Assembly (NCBI RefSeq): GCF_009498455.1
Contig: NZ_CP045644.1
Coordinates: forward strand, 6,451,001 to 6,515,000
Origin: Variovorax paradoxus
GTDB taxonomy: Bacteria > Pseudomonadota > Gammaproteobacteria > Burkholderiales > Burkholderiaceae_C
Direction of reading: 5' to 3'
DNA: 64,000 bases
A program made the translations under genes and the position numbers. How positions within the stretch are numbered: the stretch's first letter is position 1; each line of letters starts with the position of its first letter. The notes under the pieces are model-generated. The model searched no databases, was not told where the DNA came from, and worked only from the letters and a program-made list of their open reading frames with translations. Of this stretch, positions 18,776-28,937 are shown one piece after another.

Positions 18776-19708
18776 ATGAACCGCATGGAACCCTTGCGCA
18801 CCATTGAAGCGGGCGTCCTCGAAGTCGCCTATTACGAAACCGGCCCCGCCGACGGCCCGCCCGTGCTGCTGATGCATGGCTTTCCGTACGACATCCACAC
18901 GTACGCAGAGGTCGCGCCGATGCTGGCCGCGCAAGGCTGCCGCGTCGTCGTGCCGTACATGCGCGGCTACGGCGGCACGCGCTTCCTGAGCGACGCCACG
19001 CCGCGCTCGGGCGAACAGGCGGCGTTCGGCGCCGACCTGCTCGCGCTGCTCGATGCGCTGAAGATCGAGCGCGCCGTGCTCGCCGGCTACGACTGGGGCG
19101 GTCGCGCCGCCTGCGTGGTCGCAGCGCTGTGGCCCGAGCGCTGCGCAGGGCTGGTCTCGCTCAACAGCTACAACATCCAGAACATTGCGAAGGCGATGGA
19201 GCCGGACACCGCCGAGAACGAGCACAGCCTCTGGTACCAGTACTACTTTCACAGCGAACGCGGCCGCGCCGGCCTTGCGAAGGACCGCAACGCGATCGCG
19301 AAACTGCTCTGGCAGCTGTGGTCGCCGACGTGGCAATTCGACGACGCCACCTTCGCGCGCAGTGCCGCCGCCTTCGACCACCCCGACTTCGTCGACGTGG
19401 TGATCCATTCGTACCGCCACCGCTTCGGCCTCGTGCCCGGCGACCCGGCCTATGCGGACATCGAGCGCCGCCTCGCCGCACAGCCGACGATCACCGTGCC
19501 CGCCATCACCTTCGACGGCATCGACGACGGCGTGCGACCGCCCGCCGATGCCTCGGCCCATGCGCACCGCTTCAGCGGGCCGCGTTCGCACCGCCTCGTG
19601 CCCGGCGCGGGCCACAACCTGCCGCAGGAAGCACCCCGCACCTTCGCCGATGCCGTGCTTGAACTCGTGCCCGCACTGATGCGCAGCCAGACGACCTCTT
19701 CTTCATGA
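18776..19708 (+). CDS. Alpha/beta hydrolase with Asp nucleophile (epoxide hydrolase-like)
   Basis: A 310-residue alpha/beta hydrolase. The oxyanion motif HGFP is at 34-37 and the nucleophile elbow GYDWGG has Asp106 rather than Ser, as in epoxide hydrolases and haloalkane dehalogenases. The catalytic His is in GAGHNLPQEAP. A large helical cap lies between (about 125-220). It sits 19 nt after frmA and overlaps the frmB start (ATGA), so it is embedded in the formaldehyde operon. Its substrate there is not obvious. The SD is GAGGAGG. Confidence 0.85.
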   Translation: MNRMEPLRTIEAGVLEVAYYETGPADGPPVLLMHGFPYDIHTYAEVAPMLAAQGCRVVVPYMRGYGGTRFLSDATPRSGEQAAFGADLLALLDALKIERAVLAGYDWGGRAACVVAALWPERCAGLVSLNSYNIQNIAKAMEPDTAENEHSLWYQYYFHSERGRAGLAKDRNAIAKLLWQLWSPTWQFDDATFARSAAAFDHPDFVDVVIHSYRHRFGLVPGDPAYADIERRLAAQPTITVPAITFDGIDDGVRPPADASAHAHRFSGPRSHRLVPGAGHNLPQEAPRTFADAVLELVPALMRSQTTSSS

Positions 19709-20589
19709 CCGACACCACCCCGACACTCCTTTCCGAACACCACGCCTTCGGCGGCGTGCAGCGCTTCTTCGAGCACCGCTCGCACGAAATCGGCCTGCCG
19801 ATGCGCTTCTCGGTCTACCTGCCGCCGCAGGCCTTGACTGCCGGCAAGCCCGTGCCCGCCCTGCTCTACCTCGCGGGCCTGACCTGCAACGAGGAAACCT
19901 TCGCGGTGAAGGCCGGCGCGCAACGCATGGCCGCGAGCCTGGGCCTGGCGCTCGTCGCACCCGACACCAGCCCGCGCGGCGCCGGGCCCGAAGGCCTGCC
20001 GGGCGCGAAAGACAGCTGGGACTTCGGCATCGGCGCCGGCTTCTATCTCGACGCCACCGCCGAGCCATGGGCCACGCACTGGCGCATGGAAAGCTGGATC
20101 GTCCACGAGCTGCTGCCGCTCGTGACCCAACACCTGCCCATCGACGGCCAGCGCCTGGGCATCTTCGGCCACTCGATGGGCGGCCACGGCGCGCTCACGC
20201 TGGCGCTGCGGCACCCGGGGCGCTTCCTGTCGCTCTCGGCCTTCGCACCGATCTGCGCGCCCACCCAGTGCCCGTGGGGCCAGAAGGCCTTCGCCGGCTA
20301 CCTGGGCGAGCCCAGCGACGACCGCGCGCAGTGGCTCGCGCACGACGCCAGCGCGCTGATGCAGTCGCAGACCGTGGCGCCCTATCCGCAGGGCGTCCTC
20401 ATCGACCAGGGCCTGGCCGACAAATTCCTCGCCGAGCAGCTGCACCCCGAAGTCTTCGAGGCCGCCTGCTTCGCCGCCGGCCAACCGCTCACGCTGCGCC
20501 GCCATGCGGGCTACGACCACGGCTACTACTTCATCCAGAGCTTCATGGCCGACCACATCGCGCACCACGCGCAGACGCTGAACGGCTGA
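19705..20589 (+). CDS. frmB: S-formylglutathione hydrolase
   Basis: A 294-residue esterase-D-type serine hydrolase that splits S-formylglutathione into formate and glutathione, completing formaldehyde oxidation. The nucleophile elbow is GHSMGGHGAL, the acid lies in IDQGLADKF, and the His in GYDHGYYF. The family block YLAGLTCNEETFAVKAGAQR is present. Its start overlaps the stop of the epoxide-hydrolase-like gene. Confidence 0.96.
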   Translation: MTDTTPTLLSEHHAFGGVQRFFEHRSHEIGLPMRFSVYLPPQALTAGKPVPALLYLAGLTCNEETFAVKAGAQRMAASLGLALVAPDTSPRGAGPEGLPGAKDSWDFGIGAGFYLDATAEPWATHWRMESWIVHELLPLVTQHLPIDGQRLGIFGHSMGGHGALTLALRHPGRFLSLSAFAPICAPTQCPWGQKAFAGYLGEPSDDRAQWLAHDASALMQSQTVAPYPQGVLIDQGLADKFLAEQLHPEVFEAACFAAGQPLTLRRHAGYDHGYYFIQSFMADHIAHHAQTLNG

Positions 20590-20635
20590 ACGCAAAGGGG
20601 TGCGGTTCGCACCCGGCGTGGCTATCATGGTCCGC

Positions 20636-21130
20636 ATGTCTGCCGCCGAGATTCCCGCCTTCGAGTTGCGCTCGCGCGATGGCGGCGCCGAAGAGAACAT
20701 GGTGCTCGCCGGCATCTGGCGCCGCGCCTGGGTGTCGGCCAACCGGGGCGCCGCCCACGTCGAGCCCATCGGCCACTGGCTGCGCCGCGTTCAGACCGAA
20801 TTCATCCCGCCCGCCGACGTGGTGCTCGCCGAGCGCGACGGCCAGGTGCTGGCCTTCATGGTGCTGCTCACGGCGCGCGAGTACGTGGCCCAGTTGTTCG
20901 TCGAACCGCACCTGCGCAGCCAGGGCCTGGGCAAGGCGCTGCTCGACGAGGCCTGCGTGCGCATGCCGCACGGCTGGCGGCTGCACGTGGCCGTCACCAA
21001 CACCGAGGCGCAGCGCTTCTACGAACGCTACGGCCTCGTGCGCGGCGTGGTCGACCGGCACCCGGGCAGCGGGCGCGAACGCATCGCCTACCATTGGTCG
21101 CCTGCCCGCGCGCCCTGGCGCACGGGCTGA
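20636..21130 (+). CDS. GNAT-family N-acetyltransferase
   Basis: A 164-residue acetyltransferase with the acetyl-CoA loop LRSQGLGKALLDEACVRM and the C-terminal NTEAQRFYERYGLVR block. ATG 20636 is preferred because sequence further upstream adds no family similarity; ATG 20627 and GTG 20600 are alternatives. TATCAT just upstream could be a -10 box, in which case the transcript is nearly leaderless. The substrate is unknown. Confidence 0.82.
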   Translation: MSAAEIPAFELRSRDGGAEENMVLAGIWRRAWVSANRGAAHVEPIGHWLRRVQTEFIPPADVVLAERDGQVLAFMVLLTAREYVAQLFVEPHLRSQGLGKALLDEACVRMPHGWRLHVAVTNTEAQRFYERYGLVRGVVDRHPGSGRERIAYHWSPARAPWRTG

Positions 21131-21157
21131 CACCGCCCTCTTCCTTCTTCTTTCCTC

Positions 21158-21553
21158 ATGCGCATCCGCATCGATCACATCGCCCTCTGGACCACCGATC
21201 TCGAACGCTGCAAGCGCTTCTACGTCGACTACTTCGGCGCCACCGCCGGCGCGGGGTATGTCAACCCGACCAAGGGCTTCGCCTCGTGCTTCCTGAGCCT
21301 GGGCGACGGCGCGCGCATCGAGGCCATGACCACGAGCACCCTGTCGCCCGTGGTCGCCGAGCCTGGCGCGCAACGCATGGGCTGGACGCACCTCGCGATC
21401 TCGGTCGGCTCCGACGCCGAAGTCGATGCGCTCACGCAGCGGCTCAAGGCCGACGGCTACCCGCTGCTCGACGGCCCGCGCCGCACCGGCGACGGCTACT
21501 ACGAGAGCGTGGTGCTCGACCCGGACGGCAACCGCATCGAGATCACTTCATGA
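21158..21553 (+). CDS. VOC/glyoxalase-family protein
   Basis: A 131-residue vicinal-oxygen-chelate protein with two beta-alpha-beta modules. All four candidate metal ligands are present: His in IDHIALW, Glu in RIEAMTT, His in WTHLAIS and Glu in NRIEITS. It resembles lactoylglutathione lyase but could be another VOC enzyme. Its stop overlaps the next start (ATGA). Confidence 0.85.
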   Translation: MRIRIDHIALWTTDLERCKRFYVDYFGATAGAGYVNPTKGFASCFLSLGDGARIEAMTTSTLSPVVAEPGAQRMGWTHLAISVGSDAEVDALTQRLKADGYPLLDGPRRTGDGYYESVVLDPDGNRIEITS

Positions 21554-21942
21554 GTGTCTTTGTCCAGAGCCTGCACGAGACCTTCGAACGCCTCGGCCGC
21601 ATCGAAACCCGCCGCATGTTCGGGGGCCATGGCGTGTGGCACGAGGGCCGCATGATCGCGCTCGTCGCCAAGGACACGCTGTACCTCAAGTCCGATGCCG
21701 GCAGCGCCGCGCACTTCGACGCGCTGAACCTGCCGCCCTTCACCTACGTGCGCGCGGGCAAGGAGATGCCGATGTCGTACCGGCTGGCGCCGGCCGACCT
21801 GTTCGAAGACCGCGAGGAAGCCGCCCGCTGGGGCCGCCTCGCCTACGAAGCCGCGCTGCGTTCGGGCCAGCCGCCGAAGCAGAAGAAGACCAAACCCCAA
21901 CCCAAGACAACCCCCAAGGCCGCGAAAGCGAAGACCCGGTGA
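21550..21942 (+). CDS. TfoX N-terminal domain protein
   Basis: A 130-residue protein with the TfoX N-terminal fold (RRMFGGHGVWHEGRMIALVAKDTLYLKSD, then PMSYRLAPADLFED). The last 30 residues are Lys/Pro-rich and may bind nucleic acid. The C-terminal TfoX domain of competence regulators is missing, as is common for these small homologues. It overlaps both neighbours by 4 nt. Confidence 0.85.
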   Translation: MSVFVQSLHETFERLGRIETRRMFGGHGVWHEGRMIALVAKDTLYLKSDAGSAAHFDALNLPPFTYVRAGKEMPMSYRLAPADLFEDREEAARWGRLAYEAALRSGQPPKQKKTKPQPKTTPKAAKAKTR

Positions 21943-22568
21943 ACGAACAGAACAACGACAACAACCCCAGCCACCGGCTCCCTCCGCTGCCTGAGCGCGA
22001 ACAGATCGCGCTGCTCGACCCCTTCGACAGCCTCGAACTGAAAGACATCGTGGTCGTATCTTCGCTGGCCGAGGCCGAACGCGCCGCAGACGAATTGCTC
22101 ACGGCCGGCGTGGCCGGCTTCGACACCGAGTCGCGCCCCACCTTCGCCAAGAACGAAGTGTCGACCGGCCCGCACGTGGTGCAGTTCGCGACGCGCGACA
22201 CGGCCTGGCTGTTCCAGCTGCACCGCGACGAGTGCAACCACGTGGTCGCGGGCCTGCTCGCCTCCACCGAGCTGCGCAAGGTCGGCTTCGGGCTCTCGAG
22301 CGACCTGTCGATGATCCGCCTGCGCCTGGCCATTGCGCCGCAGGCCGTGTTCGACATCGACGACGAGTTCCGCCGGCGCGGCTACCGCCGGTCGGTCGGT
22401 GTGAAGACGGCGGTGGCGCTCATGTTCAACCAGCGCTTCGCCAAGTCGCGCAAGGCGACCACGTCGAACTGGGCGCACAAACAGCTCAGCGAATCGCAGA
22501 TCCGCTATGCGGCCAACGACGCCTATGCGTCGCTGCGCGTGTTCGACGCGCTCTTTCCGAACGGCTGA
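21939..22568 (+). CDS. RNase D-like 3'-5' exonuclease
   Basis: A 209-residue DEDDy exonuclease domain. Exo I is FDTESRP (D, E), Exo II includes KVGFGLSSDLSMI, and Exo III is YAANDAYASL with the Y-x3-D signature. There is no HRDC domain, so it is not full-length RNase D. The GTG start overlaps the TfoX gene stop. It probably trims RNA or DNA ends; the specific substrate is unknown. Confidence 0.88.
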   Translation: MNEQNNDNNPSHRLPPLPEREQIALLDPFDSLELKDIVVVSSLAEAERAADELLTAGVAGFDTESRPTFAKNEVSTGPHVVQFATRDTAWLFQLHRDECNHVVAGLLASTELRKVGFGLSSDLSMIRLRLAIAPQAVFDIDDEFRRRGYRRSVGVKTAVALMFNQRFAKSRKATTSNWAHKQLSESQIRYAANDAYASLRVFDALFPNG

Positions 22569-22586
22569 CCGAGCGCGCGGCGTCCG

Positions 22587-23315
22587 TCAGTCGCGCCCCG
22601 CTTCGAGGATCGCCTGCGCCAGCCGCAGCGGGTTCGAGAAGAACATCTCGTGGCTGCCCGGGCACTCCACGAGCCGGAACAACCCGAGCCGCTCCGACAG
22701 CCGCGGATGCCACGGCAGGCTGTGCGGCAGCGCCGTGTCCTGCAGGCAATTGACGTACGACTTGCCCAGCGCCAGCGCCGCCAGCGGCTGCTGCAGCCGG
22801 ATCTTGTCGGTGAAGGTGCGGTACGGGTGCGGATTGAGCTGGTCGTAGGCGGACTGCGCCAGCGCCAGGTCGGCGTCGTTGATGAAGGCCTCGCGCCAGA
22901 TCTCGAACGGCAACGTCACCGCGTTGTCGTTGGCTGCCGCCACCGCGTCGAACATGCTCACGTAGTGCGGCGGCACCATGTCGTTGAGCGCTTCGCCATC
23001 GAGCGGCACGAAGGCGTTGATGTAGACCAGCCGCCGCAGCCGCGCCGCGATGCGGTCGGCCACACCCGAAATCACCATGCCGCCGTAGCTGTGGCCCACG
23101 AGGCGCACCTGCGTGAGGTCCTTGCCCTCGATGTAGCGCACCACCGACGCGATGGCGTCCTCGAGGCTGGTGCTCGTGCGGCTGTCGCCGGGGTTGTTGC
23201 CTGCCACGGTGGGGCAATGCACGGTGTGGCCGGCCGCGCGCAGGCCGTCGGCCACGGCCTCCATTTCGGCGCCGGTGTGCCAGGCGCCGTGAACCAGAAC
23301 ATAGATGTCGGACAT
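22587..23315 (-). CDS. Alpha/beta hydrolase (esterase/salicylate-esterase-like)
   Basis: A 242-residue hydrolase: VLVHGAWHTG oxyanion motif, nucleophile elbow GHSYGG with Ser76, and C-terminal PGSHEMFF with the catalytic His. The pattern resembles plant MES-type esterases and EstC-like bacterial homologues. The start is at ATG 23315 with GGAGACACCC upstream; an upstream in-frame Met adds 30 residues without similarity. It is divergent from arsR but probably unrelated. Confidence 0.85.
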   Translation of the reverse strand: MSDIYVLVHGAWHTGAEMEAVADGLRAAGHTVHCPTVAGNNPGDSRTSTSLEDAIASVVRYIEGKDLTQVRLVGHSYGGMVISGVADRIAARLRRLVYINAFVPLDGEALNDMVPPHYVSMFDAVAAANDNAVTLPFEIWREAFINDADLALAQSAYDQLNPHPYRTFTDKIRLQQPLAALALGKSYVNCLQDTALPHSLPWHPRLSERLGLFRLVECPGSHEMFFSNPLRLAQAILEAGRD

Positions 23316-23434
23316 GGGTGTCTCCTTCGTTGGATACGTCGGTGGGTGAGGGGCCGACGCGACTGTAGAAAAAACGGTGCATCGCGGATGGCCGCTGCCT
23401 GCCACCCTGATGGCCGATTCGCGCCACCGGCCTT

Positions 23435-23481
23435 TTGACTTCGTGGGTTGCCTCGATTCAATAATTCAAAGATACTTGAAT
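23435..23481 (+). promoter_or_regulatory. arsR promoter with ArsR operator dyad
   Basis: TTGACT at 23435-23440 is a -35 candidate. ATTCAA-AGATAC-TTGAAT (23464-23481) is a perfect 6-bp inverted repeat ending one base before the arsR ATG, and a further ATTCAAT lies just upstream. Small ArsR repressors typically bind such AT-rich dyads over the -10 and start region, so autoregulation is likely. Confidence 0.65.
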
Positions 23482-23482
23482 A

Positions 23483-23809
23483 ATGGAAGAAAACGATGTG
23501 GTTCGCGCCTTGGGTGCACTCGCGCAACCCGTGCGCTTGCGGGTGTTTCGTGCCTTGGTGGTGGCGGGGCCCGACGGGCTGACGCCGGGTGCGCTGACTG
23601 AAGCGCTGGCGGTTTCGGCCACGGGCCTGTCTTTTCACCTCAAGGAGCTGGTGAACGCGAGCCTGGTCTCGCAGGAGCGCCAAGGGCGCAACCTCATCTA
23701 CCGCGCGTCGTTCGAGCGGATGAACGGCCTGCTCGGCTACCTCACCGAGAACTGCTGTCAGGGGGAAGCCTGCCTTCCGGCGACTGCTACTCAGGCCTGC
23801 GACTGTTGA
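23483..23809 (+). CDS. arsR: ArsR-family arsenite-responsive repressor
   Basis: A 108-residue winged-helix repressor (LAQPVRLRVFRALVV, then ATGLSFHLKELVNASLVSQE as the DNA-binding helix). Cysteines sit near the C-terminus (ENCCQGEAC and the terminal ACDC), not in the alpha-3 ELCVCDL motif, so metalloid sensing is probably through the C-terminal Cys pair, as in atypical ArsR proteins. It is the first gene of an ars cluster but separated from arsB by a 308-nt inverted-repeat region. Confidence 0.93.
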   Translation: MEENDVVRALGALAQPVRLRVFRALVVAGPDGLTPGALTEALAVSATGLSFHLKELVNASLVSQERQGRNLIYRASFERMNGLLGYLTENCCQGEACLPATATQACDC

Positions 23810-23869
23810 CATGAAAACTTGGGCTGTTGCACGCCGCGTGCGTGCGCTCTGGCGTGCTCCCGCCGACGG

Positions 23870-24086
23870 GGCACCTTGCTCCGCGAATGTCCTCCGCCCT
23901 TCGGGCTCCCCCTTGATTTCGCTGCGCAAGGCACCCCATCGACGTGAGCGTTGTTCGCAACGTTCGTTGATGGGCGAGCACCAGCAGCGTGCCCCTGTGC
24001 ACAGGGCACTGGGTGCTTCCCGCAGCGAAATCAAGGAGGAGCCGAAGGCGGGGGACATTCGCGGAGGGAAGCACCCGGTGGCCTGT
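23870..24086. repeat. Composite inverted-repeat element between arsR and arsB
   Basis: Core arms 23879-23926 and 24021-24066 are near-perfect reverse complements (both contain the GAATGTCC / TTGATTTCGCTGCG blocks). Nested inside are hairpins around 23935-23973 and 23989-24009. GGGTGCTTCCC (24011-24021) also pairs perfectly with GGGAAGCACCC (24066-24076), allowing an alternative fold. No credible gene is present in the 308-nt gap. It differs in sequence from the repeat at 1906-2105. Confidence 0.8.
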
Positions 24087-24117
24087 GCACGCGCCCTGAA
24101 CAACAACAAGAACTGAC

Positions 24118-25404
<1,287 letters not shown>

Positions 25405-25446
25405 CCCCTTTCATTTTTCTCTCTTCTTTTCTCCAACGAGCCAGCC

Positions 25447-25878
25447 ATGAGCGACATCACGATCTATCACAACCCCGCCTGCGGCACGTCGCGCAACGTG
25501 CTCGCGCTGATCCGCAACACGGGCGACGAACCCACCGTCGTCGAGTACCTGAAGACCCCGCCCGACCGCGCCACGCTCACGCAGTTGATCGCAGCGATGG
25601 GCGTGCCCGTGCGCGACGTGCTGCGCCAGAAAGGCACGCCCTACGACGAACTGGGCCTTGGCGATCCGCCCTGGAGCGACGAACAGCTCATCGACTTCAT
25701 GTTGCAGCACCCGATCCTCATCAACCGCCCCATCGTCGTTACGCCACTGGGCACGCGCCTGTGCCGGCCGTCCGAAGAAGTGCTCGACATCCTGCCGAAG
25801 CCGCAGCAAGGCGCGTTCGCCAAGGAAGACGGCGAAGCCGTGATCGACGCGAAAGGCCAGCGTGTCGCCAAGCCCTGA
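25447..25878 (+). CDS. arsC: Glutaredoxin-dependent arsenate reductase
   Basis: A 143-residue ArsC of the plasmid R773 type. The active site is H8-N-P-A-C12-G-T-S-R, and the conserved [15 protein letters not shown] block supplies the arsenate-binding arginines. It reduces arsenate to arsenite using glutathione and glutaredoxin, feeding ArsB. It lies 42 nt after arsB and overlaps arsH by 17 nt. Confidence 0.96.
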   Translation: MSDITIYHNPACGTSRNVLALIRNTGDEPTVVEYLKTPPDRATLTQLIAAMGVPVRDVLRQKGTPYDELGLGDPPWSDEQLIDFMLQHPILINRPIVVTPLGTRLCRPSEEVLDILPKPQQGAFAKEDGEAVIDAKGQRVAKP

Positions 25879-26581
25879 CCTCCCCCAGCTCGACGCCGAT
25901 GCGTTCCGCGTTCCCCGCCTGCAGGAGCTGCTGCCCGCGGCACGCGCCACGCATGCGCCGCGCATCCTGCTGCTGTACGGTTCGCTGCGCGAGCGCTCCT
26001 ACAGCCGCCTGCTGACCGAAGAGGCCGCGCGCCTGCTGCGCGCGATGGGCGCCGAGCCCCGCATCTACGACCCACGCGGCCTGCCCCTGCCCGACGGCGA
26101 ACCCGAAGACCATCCGAAGGTGCAGGAGCTGCGCGACCTCGCACAGTGGGCCGAGGGCATGGTGTGGACCTCGCCCGAACGCCACGGCGCCATGACCGGG
26201 ATCATGAAGGCGCAGATCGACTGGATTCCGCTGGCCGTCGGCTCCGTGCGGCCCACGCAGGGCAAGACGCTCGCGGTGATGGAGGTGTCGGGCGGCTCGC
26301 AGTCGTTCAACGCGGTGAACCAGCTGCGCGTGCTGGGCCGGTGGATGCGCATGATCACCATCCCCAACCAGTCGTCGGTGGCCAAGGCCTTTCTCGAGTT
26401 CGACGACGCGGGCCGCATGAAGCCCTCGCCGTACTACGAGCGCGTGGTCGACGTGATGGAAGAGCTGGTGAAGTTCACGCTGCTCACGCGCGACTGCGCG
26501 GACCACCTGGTCGACCGCTACAGCGAGCGGCGTGAGAGCGCCGAGGCGCTGTCCAAGCGCGTCAACCTGCGCAGTATTTAG
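25862..26581 (+). CDS. arsH: ArsH NADPH-dependent FMN reductase
   Basis: A 239-residue flavoprotein. The FMN-binding loop [15 protein letters not shown] and the [20 protein letters not shown] block are characteristic of ArsH. ArsH oxidises trivalent organoarsenicals and reduces quinones or chromate in different species. The GTG at 25862 lies inside arsC (17-nt overlap), indicating coupling. It ends the ars operon. Confidence 0.95.
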   Translation: MSPSPDLPQLDADAFRVPRLQELLPAARATHAPRILLLYGSLRERSYSRLLTEEAARLLRAMGAEPRIYDPRGLPLPDGEPEDHPKVQELRDLAQWAEGMVWTSPERHGAMTGIMKAQIDWIPLAVGSVRPTQGKTLAVMEVSGGSQSFNAVNQLRVLGRWMRMITIPNQSSVAKAFLEFDDAGRMKPSPYYERVVDVMEELVKFTLLTRDCADHLVDRYSERRESAEALSKRVNLRSI

Positions 26582-26730
26582 ATACAAGCCCGGCAAGCTT
26601 CTTGCAACGGGGACGCCCGTTGCCCGGGCAATTCCCATGGCGGCGCGCGGCGCACCGACGTAGATTCCGGCGTAGAACTTGAGCGTCCGTCGCCGTCGCT
26701 TTCCCCCACTTTGGCCCCGCAGGAGTGTCC

Positions 26731-27756
26731 ATGGACGCATGGTCGAGTCAGCAACTGTCCCCGCTGTACAGGCGCGAGGTCTTCCGCTCGCGCGAGGCCG
26801 AAGAGACCGACGCGCGCGTGGCCCGCGAACTGAAGCCGCACCGCAGCGCATGGGGCGCAGGCGATGTCGATGCCATCTTCTGCCGCGCCGAGATGAGCGC
26901 ACTGTCGCTGTGCATCCTGCGCTACGGCTGCGACGTCGACATCGAGCCCGACGCGCTCGGCAAGTTCGTGCTGGTGCAGATGCCGCTGCGCGGCCGTGCC
27001 GACATCCACACCGGCGGGCAGACGCTGCAGATCCATCCCGGCCAGGGCGCCATCATTTCCGCCCACAAGCCGGTGCGCCTGCGCTGGCATGCCGACTGCG
27101 AACAGCTGATGCTGAAGATCGAACTCAGCCGCCTGCAAGAGGTGGCGCGCCACGCCTTTGCGCTGCGCGGCACCGACACCGTGGGCGAGATCGATTTCGA
27201 CATGCCCCTGCGGCTCGACGACGCGGCCGGCACGCAGTGGTGCCGCATGGTCGCGAGCCTGGCTTCGCTGCTGCCGCCGACGGAGTTCGAGCGCTACGAC
27301 CCGCGCTGGCTCGCGCACTGCGAAGACAACCTCATGCTCTACCTGCTGTGCCACCGGCCCAACTCGGTGCTGCAGCAACATGCCGACGCGCAGCGCGGCA
27401 CCGAAGAGACCAGCCTGCGGCAGCTGCGCCTGGCCGAAGAGTTCATGCGCGAGCGGCTCGACGCGCTGTTGTCGCTCGAAGACGTGGCCCAGGCCGCGGG
27501 CGTCACGCGCCGCGGCCTCGCCCTGCTCTTCCGACGCTACCGCGACCTCTCGCCCGGCGAGGTGCTGCGCAACATGCGCCTCGATGCCGCGCATGCGCAA
27601 CTGGCGCGGCACGACGGCGCCAGCGTCACCGAGGTGGCGCTGAACTGCGGCTTCTCGCACCTGAGCCGCTTTGCCGCCTGCTACCGCGAGCGCTTCGGGC
27701 AGCTGCCGCGCGACACCGTGCAAGGCACTTCGCGCCTTTCCGTTTCGAGGCATTGA
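26731..27756 (+). CDS. AraC/XylS-family transcriptional regulator
   Basis: A 341-residue regulator. The N-terminal part (about 50-200) is an AraC_binding_2-like sensor; the C-terminal 100 residues hold two helix-turn-helix motifs (LSLEDVAQAAGVTRRGLALLFRRY and SVTEVALNCGFSHLSRFAACYRERFG). ATG 26731 is preferred over GTG 26725 because AGGAG ends 5 nt before it. It faces no obvious divergent target; its neighbours are arsH and an unrecognised gene. Confidence 0.88.
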   Translation: MDAWSSQQLSPLYRREVFRSREAEETDARVARELKPHRSAWGAGDVDAIFCRAEMSALSLCILRYGCDVDIEPDALGKFVLVQMPLRGRADIHTGGQTLQIHPGQGAIISAHKPVRLRWHADCEQLMLKIELSRLQEVARHAFALRGTDTVGEIDFDMPLRLDDAAGTQWCRMVASLASLLPPTEFERYDPRWLAHCEDNLMLYLLCHRPNSVLQQHADAQRGTEETSLRQLRLAEEFMRERLDALLSLEDVAQAAGVTRRGLALLFRRYRDLSPGEVLRNMRLDAAHAQLARHDGASVTEVALNCGFSHLSRFAACYRERFGQLPRDTVQGTSRLSVSRH

Positions 27757-27819
27757 GCGGAGGCGGGACGCGCCGCAGTCCTGCACCGCAGGGCGCGCGA
27801 TGTCTGGTAGAAAACCCTC

Positions 27820-28911
27820 ATGACCGGCTCACTCGCGGCTTCCCTTATCGACCTCGCGCTCGGACTGAAGCTCTCAGCGGCCGACAAGGCCGCCAGCAAC
27901 CGCTTCTCGCTGGAAGGCGCGAGCTGCCAGCCGGGACCGGACGGTGGACTCGAGATCCGGATACAGCGCATCGAGGCCACCGCACTGCAGCTTGCGTCCG
28001 GGCCGTTCGTGCTGGAGATCGGCCGCATCGCCGTCCACGACCTCGTGGCGCAGATACGAACCGACGCCGGCGCGGCGCGCCTGGATGCCGTGCAGGCGCG
28101 CGAAGTCGAATGTGCGGGCTTGAAGCTGCAGGGCCCCTTGATCCTGGCGCCGCACGTGCGCAAGGCAGACGACGCCTCGCTGACGCCAGACGACGCATGG
28201 CGCCTCGACCCGCTCGGCCAGGCCGAAGGCACGGTCCGCGCACAGATCGCCGATGCGCACCTGCTCTTCGACGCCGACGTGACGGTGCCGATCCGGCACG
28301 GGCAGATCGACTTCAACGATGCGACCGTCGAACACGTCGGCCCCGACTCGCGCATGGGCATCAGCCGGCTGGGACTGTATGTCGATGCGCCCAACGGGCG
28401 CAGCTACCTGTACCAGTTCGCGTCGGCGCCGCTCGCCGGTGTGGAGTTCGAGCACCGCGGCGCGCTGCTGGGCTCGTGGGTCTCCGGGCGCGGCAAGCTG
28501 CAACTGCAGGCATTTGTCGAATCTGCGCTGCGACAAGGCCGCGACAACCTCGACCCGGGCTTGACCACGCAGGCGCGCCTGTTGATGGCCCGCACCGGGC
28601 TCTCGGGCGAGGTCCGGCTCGGCGATGGGCTGCTCGCCATGCCAGGCCTGCAGGTGCATCTGCAGGGGCGCGCTGAAGGGGCCAATGCCATCGCGCTGCA
28701 CTCGAAGTCCGCCGGCCGCGGCTTGACTGCGGACATTGCTTCGCTGTCGGCGCGCGACGCCGCAACGACATGGAAAGGCGCGCAACTCGGCTTCGACGCG
28801 TTGACGGGAAAGCTCAAGGTGCAGCTGCTGGTCGAAGGGCCGCCCATGCGCTTCGTGCTCGAACTGGAAAACGGCAAGCTCACGACGCCTCGATTTGCGT
28901 CGCCGCACTGA
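27820..28911 (+). CDS. Hypothetical protein, 363 residues
   Basis: I do not recognise this protein. It has no signal peptide and no membrane segment. It consists of alternating short beta-like strands with recurring patterns such as LEIRIQRIEATALQL, LEIGRIAVHDLVAQI and RAQIADAHLLFDADVTV, reminiscent of AsmA-like or lipid-transfer beta-groove proteins, but this resemblance is impressionistic. Codon use is like that of its neighbours. It stands alone between an AraC gene and a convergent ABC binding protein. ATG 27820 is the first start in the frame. Confidence 0.7.
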   Translation: MTGSLAASLIDLALGLKLSAADKAASNRFSLEGASCQPGPDGGLEIRIQRIEATALQLASGPFVLEIGRIAVHDLVAQIRTDAGAARLDAVQAREVECAGLKLQGPLILAPHVRKADDASLTPDDAWRLDPLGQAEGTVRAQIADAHLLFDADVTVPIRHGQIDFNDATVEHVGPDSRMGISRLGLYVDAPNGRSYLYQFASAPLAGVEFEHRGALLGSWVSGRGKLQLQAFVESALRQGRDNLDPGLTTQARLLMARTGLSGEVRLGDGLLAMPGLQVHLQGRAEGANAIALHSKSAGRGLTADIASLSARDAATTWKGAQLGFDALTGKLKVQLLVEGPPMRFVLELENGKLTTPRFASPH

Positions 28912-28937
28912 GCGGCGGGCCACGCCGATCGCGCGCC

